Shown: positions 1 to 5,992 of the stretch, piece by piece
How the letters are laid out: each line of letters begins with the position of its first letter
Position numbering within the stretch: the stretch's first letter is position 1
Source: CAYMYN01 sp964394665
GTDB taxonomy: Bacteria; Planctomycetota; UBA1135; GCA-002686595
Assembly: GCA_964394665.1 (NCBI GenBank)
Contig: CAYMYN010000049.1
Location: forward strand, 1-24,012
Direction: 5' to 3'
Length of the DNA: 24,012 nt
Translations under genes and position numbers: made by a program
The notes under the pieces: model-generated
The model's database searches: none
Told to the model about the DNA's origin: nothing
Seen by the model: the letters and a program-made list of their open reading frames with translations, nothing else

Positions 1-1
1 C

Positions 2-307
2 CAGGGCGAGGTGCGCATGGGGTGTCCTCCGCTCAGCGACTGCCCCGCGTCCGACCCGTGCGGCCAGCATTCCTTTGCATATCAAGGAGGAACTGTGCTC
101 GCATGTACGTGCGGCGGTCAGGAGGCCCCCGTACCAATCTGCTGCAAGCTCGTCGTCGACGTGGGCCATCCACTACAGTTCAAAGGACATGGAACTTGCG
201 GCATGTACAACTGCCCTCCGGGTGACTCGTGTGAGGCAGAATTCGTGCCGTTCGATCCGGGAGAACCCCTGGGTGATGGTTTCTGGGAGGCCAATTGCAC
301 AGGATGA
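2..307 (+). CDS. Cysteine-rich protein, 5' end probably outside the window
   Basis: The frame is open from base 2, so the true start probably lies upstream; a GTG at 11 is the first internal candidate. About 100 residues are visible, with eleven cysteines, including a C-x5-C-x5-C cluster at the start, a CTC triplet, a CC pair and four single cysteines near the end. No membrane segment is visible in this part. That many cysteines suggests an exported, disulfide-bonded protein, but any signal peptide would be off the window. The stop TGA (305-307) overlaps the ATG of the next gene (304-306), so the two are probably one operon with coupled translation. The DNA at 60-300 is less GC-rich than its neighbours. 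I do not recognise the family. A metal-binding role is possible but nothing seen favours it over disulfides. Confidence 0.6.
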   Translation, partial: QGEVRMGCPPLSDCPASDPCGQHSFAYQGGTVLACTCGGQEAPVPICCKLVVDVGHPLQFKGHGTCGMYNCPPGDSCEAEFVPFDPGEPLGDGFWEANCTG

Positions 308-2001
308 AGACTCGTTCCTTTCGCCTCCTCTGTATCGCGGCGGTCGCACTGGCGGCGGTTGGTACGTGGCTGTGGCTCGGGCGCAGCGCAGACTCCGCGG
401 CGAGTTTCCCCGTCAAGCGCGCCGGGACCTCATCTGCAACCTCGGTCGAGGGAGCGGCCTCGGCCGCTCGATCCGAAGGGCCGGAGCAAACAACCTCTGG
501 GAGCGAGCGACTCGCCGCGTCCCCGCCGGAGCCCCGGACGAGGATCGTCGTGCTCGGACGGGGGCGGGATCCCGTGCAGGGCGCGTTGGTCGAGGCCGTG
601 CGGGAGGAGCGCCGGGTGTGGGGGGCGCGGACAGGGCTCGACGGATCCTGCGAGGCGCCGACCGCGTTGATCGCCGGTGCCGCCCTGTTCGCCTGGGCCG
701 AGGGCCACTCCGCCTCTTCTGTCCTGGTGGACGAGGATCCTGGCGCTGAGATCCTCCTGATCCTGGAGCCCGGGCTCCGCGTCTGCGGCCGGATCGTCGT
801 CGCCGGCGGCCTCCCCGTCCCGGACGGGACACGGGTGGTTGCGATCCCCTCTCGCCACGCATCGAGCCCCCTGCGGACGCTCGCGCGTAGCGAGCGCGAT
901 CCCCGCAGCCTGGCTGCGGACGTCGAGCCCGGGGGGGGCTTCTGTCTTGAGGGTGCCGTCGCCGGCCTGCGCTATCGCGTCTACGCCGGCGCGCCCGGTT
1001 GGAGCGTCTCCAGGCCGAAGGAGGGTGTCGAGGCTGGAGCGGAAGACCTCGAGCTCGAACTGCTGCGCGTGTTCGCCCTCGAGTTGGCGCTGCTCGATGC
1101 GCGCGGTGGTCCGCCGCGCAGCGACCCTTGGCTGGAGCAGAACTTCGGGATCGGGTGGCGCTTCGGCGACCCGAACGTGGTCGGCCTGTGGCCGGAACCT
1201 TGGATCCACCTCCTGGCCGGTGTCCCCGATCCCCCCCGAAGAACCCCCGACCCGTACCTGAGGACCCTCTGGCTCCTGGCGCCCGGCGACCGACCGACGG
1301 CCGGACCGATCGACGCCACCTTCCACCTCCCCGGCTATGCCCGCACACCCGCGGTGTTCCTGGCCCGGCCTTTCCTGCCCGGCGAGCCGTTGCCTCGGGA
1401 GGAGGTGATCCTCGCGCCGGTGGCCCCCGACTGGGGGAGCCTACGGATCGTGGTCCACGGCGGACCCGCGGAGGTGGCCGAGGCGGGCTATGTCCGGGAT
1501 GCTCCCGCTCGCTTGCGCCTGGAGAGACACTCCAGCGAGATCTGGCAGCTCTTCCTGCGCCTGCCGCCGGGCCCGGAGGGCGAGACCTTCGATCTACCCT
1601 GGGGTGAATACCGCTGGCGCTACGAGGGCCTCGACGGGCTCTGGAAGTACCCCGCGGAGGGCCCTCTCCCAACGGTGGTGATCGGAGCCGAGCCCGTCAC
1701 GATCGAGGTCCACACTCCCCCCTCAGGTCGCCTGCGCCTGGCGCTGCGCGGCCCCGAGGGCCTGCCCCACGGCGCCCAGGCCCTCGTGCGCCTGGGCCGC
1801 GAGGGAGAGCGCCGGGGTCACCAGACGTTCGCCTTCGAGTCGGCGCCCTACGTGATCGAAGGGCTCCCTGAAGGAGCCTGGACCGTCGGGGTCATGACCG
1901 GGGACGATTTCTTCCCTCCCGGAGGGGAAGCCTTCCGCGGCCGCGTGGAGATCCACGCCGGAGCCGACGAGACCCTCGAACTCGTCTTCCAAGAGCGCTG
2001 A
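304..2001 (+). CDS. Signal-anchored protein with carboxypeptidase-regulatory-like (Ig-fold) domains
   Basis: 565 residues. I chose ATG 304 because it overlaps the previous stop and opens with a typical signal or anchor: MKTRSF followed by a hydrophobic run at about residues 7-26. A TTG at 295 in the same frame is a weaker alternative. A low-complexity Ser/Ala/Glu linker (about 27-75) is followed by beta-rich segments resembling CarboxypepD_reg folds. One begins with RTRIVVLGRGRDPVQGALV and a second with LRVCGRIVVAGGLPVPDGT near residue 155. The rest is Pro/Gly/Arg-rich, with repeated short beta patterns and a final domain at about 470-565. No catalytic motif is visible. In planctomycetes such proteins are common, exported and mostly uncharacterised. 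The call is firm on topology and weak on function. It is probably co-expressed with the Cys-rich protein before it. Confidence 0.8.
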   Translation: MKTRSFRLLCIAAVALAAVGTWLWLGRSADSAASFPVKRAGTSSATSVEGAASAARSEGPEQTTSGSERLAASPPEPRTRIVVLGRGRDPVQGALVEAVREERRVWGARTGLDGSCEAPTALIAGAALFAWAEGHSASSVLVDEDPGAEILLILEPGLRVCGRIVVAGGLPVPDGTRVVAIPSRHASSPLRTLARSERDPRSLAADVEPGGGFCLEGAVAGLRYRVYAGAPGWSVSRPKEGVEAGAEDLELELLRVFALELALLDARGGPPRSDPWLEQNFGIGWRFGDPNVVGLWPEPWIHLLAGVPDPPRRTPDPYLRTLWLLAPGDRPTAGPIDATFHLPGYARTPAVFLARPFLPGEPLPREEVILAPVAPDWGSLRIVVHGGPAEVAEAGYVRDAPARLRLERHSSEIWQLFLRLPPGPEGETFDLPWGEYRWRYEGLDGLWKYPAEGPLPTVVIGAEPVTIEVHTPPSGRLRLALRGPEGLPHGAQALVRLGREGERRGHQTFAFESAPYVIEGLPEGAWTVGVMTGDDFFPPGGEAFRGRVEIHAGADETLELVFQER

Positions 2002-2016
2002 ACCGAGAGGGTTCGG
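1998..2016 (+). terminator. Short stem-loop over the stop codon of the 304-2001 gene
   Basis: CTGAACC (1998-2004) pairs with GGTTCGG (2010-2016), with one G-T pair and a five-base loop. It contains the TGA stop. There is no T run after it, so intrinsic termination is uncertain. Confidence 0.25.
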
Positions 2017-2118
2017 AGTTCTCCTGCGCGGCGGGTCCATCTTGGCGATGCAGCAGCAGGTAGTGGTGCACCAGTAGGTCTGTAGATCCGTCTCCTCCCC
2101 CAAGGAGAACTCGTACCG

Positions 2119-2523
2119 ATGGGGTTCAAGCCCCGAGGGCGAAGCGCGAGCGGGGAGGTGACGTTGCGGGTCCTAGCAGCCCGTGGTGGAAGGGGCCCTC
2201 GCGGCAGCCGCCTGATGGCGCCGGCCGAGAAGGCCCCTCTCACCACGGGCTGTTCGTCTCGGGCCTTTGGTTCATGCGCCTGCGGCTACGACCTCGACGG
2301 CCGCAACCTCAAGGTCAACGAGGCCCGCGAGCGCCAGGCCGGCGGCGGCGGGGGCGGCTTCGGTGGTGGCGGCGGCGGCGGTGGCCGCGGCGGCTACGGT
2401 GGTGGTGGCGGCGGCGGCCGCGGTGGCTACGGCGGTGGTGGCGGCGGCGGCGGTCGCGGCGGCTACGGCGGTGGCGGCGGCCGTGGCGATCGCGGCGGCG
2501 ACCGCGGTGGCGACCGCTGGTAG
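2119..2523 (+). CDS. Mosaic reading frame ending in an RRM-protein glycine-rich tail (truncated RRM paralogue)
   Basis: 134 codons. AAGGAG at 2102-2107 lies 11 bases before the ATG, so it may be translated. The first 56 or so residues match nothing I know and run through the 2178-2251 inverted repeat. From about residue 57 the frame becomes the end of an RRM domain (LDGRNLKVNEARER) and then a Gly/Arg/Tyr/Phe-rich tail with GGGG, GRGGYGG and GDRGGDRW-type repeats, finishing in RW like the intact gene at 4695. Both RNP motifs are missing, so it should not bind RNA as an RRM; the tail alone could still act as an RGG-type segment. Bases 2283-2335 match 4892-4944 at 51 of 53 positions, which shows common origin with the intact gene. 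Best read as a decayed or recombined duplicate, possibly still expressed. Confidence 0.45.
   Translation: MGFKPRGRSASGEVTLRVLAARGGRGPRGSRLMAPAEKAPLTTGCSSRAFGSCACGYDLDGRNLKVNEARERQAGGGGGGFGGGGGGGGRGGYGGGGGGGRGGYGGGGGGGGRGGYGGGGGRGDRGGDRGGDRW
2178..2251. repeat. Long inverted repeat (20-base arms, 34-base loop)
   Basis: Arm 2178-2197 begins AGCCCGTGGTG and arm 2232-2251 ends CACCACGGGCT. They pair at 18 of 20 positions, with two adjacent mismatches in the middle. It lies inside the mosaic reading frame, just before the RRM-derived part begins. Its outer seven bases (AGCCCGT/ACGGGCT) are also the outer seven pairs of the hairpin at 2806-2852. It could be an RNA structure, a relic of a terminator without a T run, or the edge of a palindromic repeat element. 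Confidence 0.6.
2283..2335 (+). repeat. Direct repeat, copy 1 (RRM C-terminal coding segment)
   Basis: 53 bases matching 4892-4944 at 51 positions; the only differences are two adjacent bases near the left end. It codes for the last beta strand of an RRM and the start of the tail. It continues into a GGT/GGC-rich tract (about 2337-2520) that is also shared in character with the second copy. The pair could serve as a recombination substrate. Confidence 0.85.
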
Positions 2524-2593
2524 TCCCACCCCCAAGGCGCCCCGGGCCCTCGCCCGCGTGCGCGCCCCATCGGAACGCGCGCCGCTTGGTGCG

Positions 2594-2760
2594 GGATTCT
2601 TCCCCCCGAGCGGCGCCCTCACGATCGCCGTGAACTCCAAGGGCAAGCCCCGCGGCTTCGCCTTCCTCGAGCTCGCATCCGAGGAAGAGGCCCAAGCCGC
2701 CATCGCCGCCATCGCCGCCCTCGCCGGCACCGAGCTCCACGAGCTCGGGCTCACCAGGTT
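2594..2760 (+). pseudogene. Middle fragment of another RRM protein gene
   Basis: In the frame whose codons begin at 2594, the translation reads like beta2 to alpha2 of an RRM: a GALTIAV strand, then KGKPRGFAFLEL, a clear RNP1, then an EEEAQAAIAAI helix. It lacks RNP2 (beta1), has no credible start, and has lost the final beta strand and tail; after about 2760 the resemblance stops. It lies 70 bases after the stop of the mosaic frame but in a different frame and in the wrong order (tail first, middle second). It therefore cannot simply be the lost front of that copy. Its wording differs from the intact protein (GQPRGFAFIEM), so it is probably a third paralogue. Confidence 0.6.
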
Positions 2761-2805
2761 CCCTCCATTCGAGGGAGCGGGGTGGGCCCGAGGTGCATGC
2801 CTCGT

Positions 2806-2852
2806 AGCCCGTTGGAACACTCCCGTCGCGATCGGGAGTCTCTCGACGGGCT
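2806..2852. terminator. Two-tier hairpin after the RRM fragment
   Basis: AGCCCGT (2806-2812) pairs perfectly with ACGGGCT (2846-2852). Inside a symmetric 6/6 internal loop, ACTCCCG (2819-2825) pairs perfectly with CGGGAGT (2833-2839) around a seven-base loop. No T run follows on either strand. It may end transcription of the RRM-derived stretch, or be a palindromic repeat related to the one at 2178-2251. Confidence 0.5.
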
Positions 2853-3010
2853 GACCGGCCAGAGGTGCCCACCCGGCGGGCATGCACGGGATCGGCTCGA
2901 GCGGGCGGGCTCGAGGGCGCGGAGACCTCGGGCCAGGGAGCGCCCGCCCGAGCCCGCGCGGAGGGCGGACAGCGGGCGGGCGAGGGCTGTCATCCAGCGG
3001 ATTCCAGGCG

Positions 3011-3355
3011 TCACTTTCGCCGCGGTCGCTCCGCATCCTCGCGCCTCACCACCTCGCGCTGCACGGCGAGGGCGCGTGCATTGCCGGGGCTGAGTTCGAG
3101 CGCGTCAGCGGCCTTCGATGCCGCAGAGAAGAAGTCACCGAGCTCGAGCAGCAGCTCCGCGTGCTCGACCAGGCTCTCGGGGGTTTGCTGCTTGGACTTG
3201 AGCTTCCAGTAGAGGCCCGAGGCCTCCTGCAAGCGGCCAGCGCGCGCGTGGGCGCGGGCCTCTTCGATCAGCGCAGTGACCGCAGAGGTGCCCGTGGAGC
3301 CATCGGCCGGCGTTCGCCTGCCGAACAGGGCCTTCCAGAGAGTCGTCCGTTTCAT
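3011..3355 (-). CDS. Small TPR-like helical protein
   Basis: 114 residues from the ATG at 3355 (MKRTTLWKALFGRR). The frame is open further upstream to 3568, but that part is Arg/Pro-rich and looks non-coding. The protein has a basic N-terminus, then paired amphipathic helices: EEARAHARAGRLQEASGLYW, HAELLLELGDFFSAASKAAD and LELSPGNARALAVQ. These fit about two tetratricopeptide units with the usual Gly/Ala/Pro positions. No signal peptide or transmembrane segment is visible, so it is probably a cytoplasmic protein-protein adaptor. It sits alone on the minus strand, with about 270 bases free on each side, between the RRM remnants and another small gene. No partner can be named. Confidence 0.65.
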   Translation of the reverse strand: MKRTTLWKALFGRRTPADGSTGTSAVTALIEEARAHARAGRLQEASGLYWKLKSKQQTPESLVEHAELLLELGDFFSAASKAADALELSPGNARALAVQREVVRREDAERPRRK

Positions 3356-3622
3356 GGTTGCATCTCGCAAGAGGCGGAGTGCGGCGCTCTTCGCGGCCGA
3401 CTCCGCGTTCGATGGATCGATCGCCACGGGAGGAGTCCGCGCGCCTCGAGCGGCGCACGGACAGGCGCGCGGGAGCCTCCCGAGGAGCATCTCGCGCGAA
3501 CGGCTCGCCGGCCTCGGGCGGTGCTCACGCCGTGCGCGGGGGACCGCCGGGGTCGGGGGTGGGCACACCGGACGGCGATTGCACCCCGAAGGGCGCCGCG
3601 TCCAGGGAAGGGCCCGAACGCG

Positions 3623-4054
3623 CTAGGAGCGCGCGCCGTGGGCGTTCGCCGAGCCGTTCACGCGCAGGAAGTACTGCCCCGGTGCGCTCTCGCCCGGGGC
3701 GAGCGGATCGGCCATGCCGCTCGAGCGCGGAGCCGGGCAGGCCGTGCTGGCAACCCGTGCAAGATCCGCGGACGTACCCGGGGGCGAGCTGCGTCCGGCG
3801 CCGCGCGAGCGACTGGGGTCGGGCTCGGCGACCAGCCCCACGCCGCCACCCAGGATGCAGGCGTCCACCCGCGGGTGGCCCTGCGCAGCACACGTACCCT
3901 GCTGCCGCCGGACCGCGGAGCCCTCTCGCCCGTGCTGCTCGGTCTCCACCGGCGCGAGGAAGCCCGCGGCGGCGAGCAGCACCAGGAGGCGCAGCAGATG
4001 GCGCAGTCCGAGCTGTGCGGAGGGGGAATCCAAGCTGGGGATGGGCACGGGCAC
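3623..4054 (-). CDS. Small secreted protein of unknown function
   Basis: About 143 residues from a GTG at 4054; a GTG at 4048 is equally possible, and neither has a Shine-Dalgarno sequence. A hydrophobic segment, LRHLLRLLVLLAAAGFLAP (about residues 17-35), is a plausible signal peptide or anchor. The mature part has three or four cysteines (GTC, DAC, TAC), a Gly-rich CILGGGVGLV strand, and a Ser/Pro-rich stretch. It ends in QYFLRVNGSANAHGARS. Codon third positions are strongly G/C throughout, which supports this frame over the overlapping ones. I do not recognise the family. It reads toward the TPR-like gene but is separated from it by 267 bases. A lipoprotein is unlikely because no lipobox cysteine follows the hydrophobic core. 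Confidence 0.5.
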   Translation of the reverse strand: MPVPIPSLDSPSAQLGLRHLLRLLVLLAAAGFLAPVETEQHGREGSAVRRQQGTCAAQGHPRVDACILGGGVGLVAEPDPSRSRGAGRSSPPGTSADLARVASTACPAPRSSGMADPLAPGESAPGQYFLRVNGSANAHGARS

Positions 4055-4694
4055 GGATGGCGATAGGGAGACTCGAGCGGGGGAGCCCCGCGTCCTGCCT
4101 GCCCTACTCCCAACACGGTAGCTTGGGCCCCGCGGGTCGGCCAATCGAGCCCGCCCGAGCCCCACGGGCCCAGGAAACGGTCGCCCTGCTTGGTACACCG
4201 TCGAGGGGTGGACCGTGGGCGGCGTGGGGATCCCGCCTGGCGGAGACTGGGAGGATCGCACGGAGGGGAGAGCGGCGGTAGGTCGGCACGGGGCCCAGGG
4301 GAGGCGATGCGCCGACCCGCGGGAGCTCCGGGGCGGCCGGGACGGGGCCCCCGGCCCGCCCGCGGGCCAGGGAGCCCGCGAAGGCGAGCGTTCGGGGCCG
4401 CGGGACGGTAGACTCCCGCGATGCGGCGCTCCACGGGGGGCGCCGCTTGGCTTCCGGCCCCCTCCGGCGCACCGCGCATCGGGGGCGACTCGGGCCGCGT
4501 TCCTTGACCCCGTCCGCACACTCGCGGCGCCACGACCGCCCGGCACGACGCCGGCACGTGGGCTCGGTGCCCACGCCTTCCACGGCCCGCGAGTTTTCCT
4601 TGCCCGTTCCGCCCTGTCTGCTTCCTTCTTCGCTCACGCCGAGTCGATCCAGCCAGTCCGGCACGCACACTCCTTTCTCGAGACACTTTCAGAC
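4055..4694. other. 640-base stretch without a convincing gene; holds the leader of the RRM gene
   Basis: Open frames exist on both strands but are Arg/Pro/Gly-rich, have no domain, and look like by-products of high GC. A 7-bp stem with a ten-base loop (GCGGCGC 4423-4429, GCGCCGC 4440-4446) and a pyrimidine-rich tract (4593-4634) are the only structures I can point to. Promoters for the minus-strand gene at 4054 and the plus-strand gene at 4695 should lie here, but I see no clear hexamers. Confidence 0.5.
4593..4634 (+). promoter_or_regulatory. Pyrimidine-rich tract upstream of the RRM gene
   Basis: A run of mostly T and C, clearly poorer in purines than anything nearby, ends about 60 bases before the RRM start. 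The RRM gene has no Shine-Dalgarno sequence (CACTTTCAGAC precedes the ATG). A leader of this kind could affect translation or be bound by the protein itself; that is inference. Confidence 0.3.
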
Positions 4695-5072
4695 ATGGGC
4701 AATCGCCTCTACGTCGGCAACCTCAGCTACGACACCACCGAAGACTCCCTGCGCTCCGCCTTCGGATCCGATGGTCGCAGCGTGAAGGAGGTCCACATCG
4801 TCTCCGACCGCGACACCGGCCAGCCCCGCGGCTTCGCCTTCATCGAGATGGCCAACGACCACGACGCCCAGGGCGCCATCCAGGCCATGGACGGCTACGC
4901 GCTCGACGGCCGCAACCTCAAGGTCAACGAGGCCCGCGAGCGCCCCGCCGGTGGCGGGGGCGGCGGTGGTGGCCGCGGCGGCTTCGGTGGTGGCGGCGGC
5001 GGCCGTGGCGGCTACGGCGGCGGTGGTGGCGGTGGCCGCAGCGGCGGCAGCCGCGGCGGCGATCGCTGGTAG
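4695..5072 (+). CDS. Glycine-rich RNA-binding protein with one RRM domain
   Basis: 125 residues. The start at ATG 4695 places the RRM at the very N-terminus, as usual for bacterial Rbp/RRM proteins. RNP2 is LYVGNL (residues 5-10). RNP1 is RGFAFIEM (about 45-52) and keeps both aromatic positions. The fold ends near residue 80 with LDGRNLKVNEARER. The tail (about 83-125) is Gly/Arg-rich with GRGGFGGGG, RGGYGG and GGSRGGDRW, an RGG-like unstructured segment that can add RNA affinity. Bacterial members (cyanobacteria, planctomycetes, others) are often linked to cold or stress, binding single-stranded RNA in the cytoplasm. It lies about 2 kb after two broken paralogues and shares a 53-base segment with one. 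No Shine-Dalgarno sequence is visible. A strong hairpin follows at 5118. Confidence 0.95.
   Translation: MGNRLYVGNLSYDTTEDSLRSAFGSDGRSVKEVHIVSDRDTGQPRGFAFIEMANDHDAQGAIQAMDGYALDGRNLKVNEARERPAGGGGGGGGRGGFGGGGGGRGGYGGGGGGGRSGGSRGGDRW
4892..4944 (+). repeat. Direct repeat, copy 2 (within the intact RRM gene)
   Basis: Matches 2283-2335 at 51 of 53 bases in the same orientation, 2609 bases apart. It is followed, like copy 1, by a GGC/GGT-rich tract coding for the glycine tail and by a similar ...GCTGGTAGT end. Confidence 0.85.
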
Positions 5073-5117
5073 TCGCCAACCGATCCTCGTGGGGAGCCGA
5101 TCGCTCCCCTCGGCGAA

Positions 5118-5153
5118 CAGCGCGCCGCCCGGAGAGGTCCGGGCGGCGCGCTG
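5118..5153 (+). terminator. Perfect 15-bp hairpin after the RRM gene
   Basis: CAGCGCGCCGCCCGG (5118-5132) and its exact reverse complement (5139-5153) enclose a six-base loop. It sits 45 bases after the stop of the RRM gene and is followed by ACGTTTGG, a weak T stretch. Probably the transcript end of the RRM gene. Confidence 0.7.
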
Positions 5154-5187
5154 ACGTTTGGGGATCGGCCTTCTGGCCGCCTGGAAA

Positions 5188-5230
5188 GACGCGCCGCCCC
5201 GCGGGAGGGGCTCCCGCAGGGCGGCGTGTC
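5188..5230 (-). terminator. 20-bp hairpin after the minus-strand 5272-5760 gene
   Basis: Arms 5188-5207 and 5211-5230 pair at 18 of 20 positions around a three-base loop. On the minus strand the hairpin comes 41 bases after the stop and is followed by TCTTTCC, the more T-rich side, so it fits a terminator for that gene. Its arm core CGCGCCGCCC also occurs in the neighbouring hairpin, so the two could pair with each other. Confidence 0.7.
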
Positions 5231-5271
5231 GGGTCGAACGTGGGACCGACGAGGCGAGGGCCTCGAGTGGC

Positions 5272-5760
5272 TCAGCGCGAGGCGCCGGCGAAGTACTTCG
5301 TGCCGCGGGCCTGACCCTCGGTGCGGGCCTTGCCTTCGGTCTTGAGCGTCTTGAGGACCGGGCTGAGGGTGCCGCTGTCGATGTCGAGCCCGCGGGCGAC
5401 GTCCTCGCAACGACTGCCGGGGTTCAACTTGAGGTACCGCAGGACGGCGTCGGCATCGACGTCGGAGTGGGCGGCCGAGGCGCGGCGCGTGCGGGCCTTG
5501 GGAGCGGCCTTGGGGACCAGGATGCCCTTGGGGTCGACGCACCCCGCGAGCTGCTCGCGCACCTCGCGCAGGGTGGTCTTCAAGGCCGGGTCGGAGCAGA
5601 CGTCGAGGGCCTTGTCCACCGTGCGCAGGGCCGCCGCCACGTGGCGTCGGGCGGGATCCTGCAGGGCTTCCCGGCGCTCCTTGCGCTCCTGGAGCTCGGC
5701 GATCTTGGCTTGGAGGTCGGCGATCTGTTGTTCGGGCGATCTGCGGCTGCGCTTGTTCAT
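5272..5760 (-). CDS. DNA-binding protein: N-terminal coiled coil, C-terminal winged helix
   Basis: 162 residues from ATG 5760. Residues 8-35 form a charged heptad-type helix (SPEQQIADLQAKIAELQERK), likely an oligomerisation coiled coil. A helical middle part (40-75) follows, then a basic linker with PKAAPKARTRR (about 84-93). The last 60 residues read as a winged helix-turn-helix: DADAVLRYLKLNPGSRCEDV, then LDIDSGTLSPVLKTLKTEGK as recognition helix and first wing strand, then TKYFAG as the wing end. This layout resembles small nucleoid-associated or histone-like regulators found in myxobacteria and planctomycetes that couple a coiled coil to a MarR-like wing; the resemblance is from memory. 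It probably binds DNA as an oligomer. It is monocistronic, between a terminator hairpin and its own promoter-like sequence. Confidence 0.8.
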   Translation of the reverse strand: MNKRSRRSPEQQIADLQAKIAELQERKERREALQDPARRHVAAALRTVDKALDVCSDPALKTTLREVREQLAGCVDPKGILVPKAAPKARTRRASAAHSDVDADAVLRYLKLNPGSRCEDVARGLDIDSGTLSPVLKTLKTEGKARTEGQARGTKYFAGASR

Positions 5761-5792
5761 GTTCCGGAAGGGCGGGTTTGGGGACCAGCCTG

Positions 5793-5821
5793 ATTGTCGC
5801 CCGCGGAGGGCGCCCGTGCAA
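5793..5821 (-). promoter_or_regulatory. Candidate sigma-70 type promoter of the winged-helix gene
   Basis: On the minus strand, TTGCAC (5821-5816) is followed after 17 bases by GACAAT (5798-5793). This predicts a start site about 25 bases before the ATG at 5760. Each hexamer keeps only part of the consensus, but the spacing is ideal. Confidence 0.45.
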
Positions 5822-5992
5822 CGAATCGGAGCTCGAAGGCCATAGGAACGCGTTGCGATCGTGCGCTGGACCCGCCGCGTACCGACGAGCCACGGCCTCG
5901 GAACACTGTCCCGACCGCGTCCCAGACTGCGAAGGTGGGGCTCGCGACGCCCGGAGCGCGGATCGGGAGCTGGGGACCTGAATCGACGCGCG

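Noticed and set aside
84..97. AAGGAGG followed by an in-frame GTG at 95, a possible internal start of the Cys-rich gene
   Set aside because: The spacing of four bases is too short, the bases are simply the codons of Gln-Gly-Gly, and starting there would discard three conserved-looking cysteines.
2064..2073. Perfect ten-base palindrome TGGTGCACCA upstream of the mosaic frame, as an operator
   Set aside because: It is short, single, and has no regulator gene beside it; it is expected by chance in a window of this size.
2337..2520. GGT/GGC-rich tract read as a microsatellite or CRISPR-like repeat
   Set aside because: It codes for the glycine-rich tail of an RRM protein, has no regular repeat-spacer structure, and a similar tract occurs in the intact gene.
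4504..4530. TTGACC as a -35 box for the RRM gene
   Set aside because: No acceptable -10 follows at 15-19 bases; the downstream bases are all G/C.
4104..4670. A 188-codon minus-strand frame upstream of the RRM gene
   Set aside because: Arg/Pro/Gly-rich, no ribosome site, no domain, and several equally long frames overlap it; treated as non-coding.
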